64,000 nt of DNA from Mesorhizobium sp. M4B.F.Ca.ET.058.02.1.1 (GTDB taxonomy: Bacteria; Pseudomonadota; Alphaproteobacteria; Rhizobiales; Rhizobiaceae). The stretch spans positions 2,604,001-2,668,000 of the forward strand of contig NZ_CP034450.1 of assembly GCF_003952505.1 (NCBI RefSeq), given 5' to 3'. The notes under the pieces were generated by a model that was not told the DNA's origin, made no database searches, and saw nothing but the letters and a program-made list of their open reading frames with translations. This document shows, piece after piece, positions 62,940-64,000 of this stretch. Both the position numbers and the translations under genes were made by a program. Position 1 is the stretch's first letter; every line of letters begins with the position of its first letter.

Positions 62940-63430
62940 CATGCCACGCTGCCCGCAAGCATTCAGTGAACCCGGCATGGGCTCTATTTCTGATCAGCGT
63001 CGATCCCGGGGCGGAGATCTGATGGACACTATACGTGGCCAAGTGGATCGGCATGCCAGATACAATTCGCTAGCGGCGGCTGTTCAGGCCGCGGGGCGCC
63101 CGCCCCTCACCGATCAGGGGTTGGGGCGCAAGATCCGACATGTCCGCGAAAGCTGGCGCTGGCGGGCGTCGGGCTAACCGATCGCGTCGCGCTTGAATGC
63201 CCGAGGGAGCGGAGGCTGTGGTTGCGATCGTGGCGGTCGCAGCCAATGCGGCGTGCGCCCCCCCTGAACCCGGCATTGCCTCCATATGAAGTTGAACAAC
63301 AGCTGACCGCACCGCGGGCCCAGATCCCAACGCGCGAACCCGCGTCGCCACAGCATCGCGGGTGATCGGCCCCCCTCTCAAGCAGGAGAGCCCGCCTGTG
63401 CCGGTAAGGTCGAACAGTCCGCCTGCGACC
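62940..63430. other. Intergenic region without a recognised gene
   Basis: These 491 bases contain several short open frames on both strands, none with a recognisable domain, a good ribosome site and sustained codon bias together. The longest minus-strand frame overlaps the end of speD. It may hold decayed sequence or the 3' region of speD. Confidence 0.5.
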
Positions 63431-63811
63431 TCATCCCCGCCGGTGCTCTGTAATTCTCGTACGGCCAGGCGAGAACCACGCCTCCAGCACAGGCAAGGCT
63501 CCTCGAGGGTCGCAGCGGCCGCACATGAAGAGGTCGAGGGCTGCATAGCCGGTCTCGGGCCAGGTGTGGATGCTGATATGGGACTCGGCGAGCAAGGCGA
63601 CGCCGGTGATGCCTGCGCCCTCGCCGAAATTGTGCAATATGACGCCCAGCACCGTGGCGCCGCAGGCCGCCGCCGCCTCGCGCAACGTGCGCTCTATCCC
63701 CTCGGCATCCCGCAGGCCGCGGCACTCCCAGAAATCGACGAGCAGGTGCAGACCCGGGGCGAACGGCTGGGCCTGCACGGCCTGGGGCTGATCAGTCACC
63801 CGGGCATCCAT
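63431..63811 (-). CDS. speD: S-adenosylmethionine decarboxylase proenzyme
   Basis: A 126-residue class 1b AdoMet decarboxylase (also called SpeH). The proenzyme cleaves itself between Glu76 and Ser77 in LLAESHISIHTWPE, turning Ser77 into the pyruvoyl cofactor; His82 and Cys97 (FMCGRCDP) are the other catalytic residues. It makes decarboxylated AdoMet for spermidine synthesis. The ATG at 63811 overlaps the upstream stop (TGATG), so it is coupled to the gene before it. The frame runs further upstream only as a shadow. No speE is in the window. Confidence 0.94.
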   Translation of the reverse strand: MDARVTDQPQAVQAQPFAPGLHLLVDFWECRGLRDAEGIERTLREAAAACGATVLGVILHNFGEGAGITGVALLAESHISIHTWPETGYAALDLFMCGRCDPRGALPVLEAWFSPGRTRITEHRRG

Positions 63812-64000
63812 CAGGAGCGCCCCGGTTCTTGCGCGAACAGAACCTGCTTCCAGCTGGTGTCCCTGGTCTGCATGCGCCAGATGAAGGCATCGAGGATGTA
63901 GTGGGTGGCTTGGGGCATTGCGAGCAGCGGCGCCAGCCAAATCAGCGCGTCGGAGGAGCCGAGCGACGGCAGGGTACCGAAGAGGCCGAACAGGCTGCCA
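63811..64000 (-). CDS. C-terminal part of an unrecognised membrane protein
   Basis: The minus-strand frame is open from the window edge to a stop overlapping the speD start. About 62 residues are visible. They include a hydrophobic helix (SDALIWLAPLLAMPQATHYILDAFIW in pieces) and a basic, polar tail ending FAQEPGRS. The THYILDAFIWR motif suggests the end of a polytopic membrane protein. The family cannot be named from this fragment. It is translationally coupled to speD. Confidence 0.55.
   Translation of the reverse strand, partial: GSLFGLFGTLPSLGSSDALIWLAPLLAMPQATHYILDAFIWRMQTRDTSWKQVLFAQEPGRS

Overview
The window is GC-rich DNA dense in enzymes, transporters and one-component regulators. 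It has the look of a soil alphaproteobacterium of the Rhizobiales, most like Mesorhizobium. The reasons are the homoprotocatechuate genes, metNIQ, several rhizobial-type palindromic intergenic elements, many IclR/LacI/LysR/AraC regulators beside catabolic operons, and a LuxR-regulated type I secretion locus with a SapC-family gene. No tRNA, rRNA, CRISPR array, transposase or integrase was recognised.

Layout. (1) 1-8721: the end of a TetR regulator, then a two-way cluster around an IclR regulator. Leftward it has an APC permease, a cytochrome P450 and an aldehyde dehydrogenase. Rightward it has IclR, a Tm-1-like/UPF0261 protein, a HAD hydrolase and a class III aminotransferase. (2) 8808-17472: 4-hydroxyphenylacetate breakdown, with an AraC regulator, hpaB, hpaC, hpaR, hpaF, hpaE, hpaD, hpaG and hpaH. 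(3) 17685-21520: a 2-oxoglutarate/Fe(II) oxygenase downstream of metQ-metN-metI. (4) 21762-26120: SDR oxidoreductase, anmK, a GNAT acetyltransferase, an MFS exporter and a divergent Lrp/AsnC regulator. (5) 26374-42227: a carbohydrate locus with a LacI regulator, a Gfo/Idh/MocA-esterase fusion, a frameshifted class I aldolase, a PfkB kinase, a complete sugar ABC importer, two TIM-barrel isomerase-like proteins, Gfo/Idh/MocA enzymes (one beheaded), a lactonase-like hydrolase, an RPE-like epimerase and a ROK kinase. (6) 42237-46059: a small secreted protein, an SGNH hydrolase of lower GC, and a LysR regulator divergent from a DsbA-like protein and an NAD(P)-binding protein. (7) 46288-62939: a LuxR-type response regulator and two complete type I secretion cassettes (giant exoprotein, ABC exporter, HlyD adaptor), followed by SapC and a phosphopantetheinyl transferase. 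(8) 63431-64000: speD/speH and the end of a membrane protein.

How the parts work together. HpaB/HpaC hydroxylate 4-hydroxyphenylacetate to homoprotocatechuate. HpaD opens the ring, HpaE oxidises the semialdehyde, and HpaF, HpaG and HpaH isomerise, decarboxylate and hydrate the product; the final aldolase is not in the window. In region 5, import is followed by dehydrogenation and isomerisation, and by kinase/aldolase chemistry on an unidentified sugar or sugar acid. In region 7 the two exoprotein genes share a palindromic upstream element, which suggests one regulator controls both.

The most interesting material is region 7: a duplicated exoprotein export system with a conserved 20-bp palindrome, and an exoprotein built from nearly identical in-frame DNA repeats. 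Three genes are disrupted or fused at short G/C runs (28400, 30042, 46316). Either the assembly has one-base errors at these places or the genes have really decayed, and raw reads are needed to tell which.
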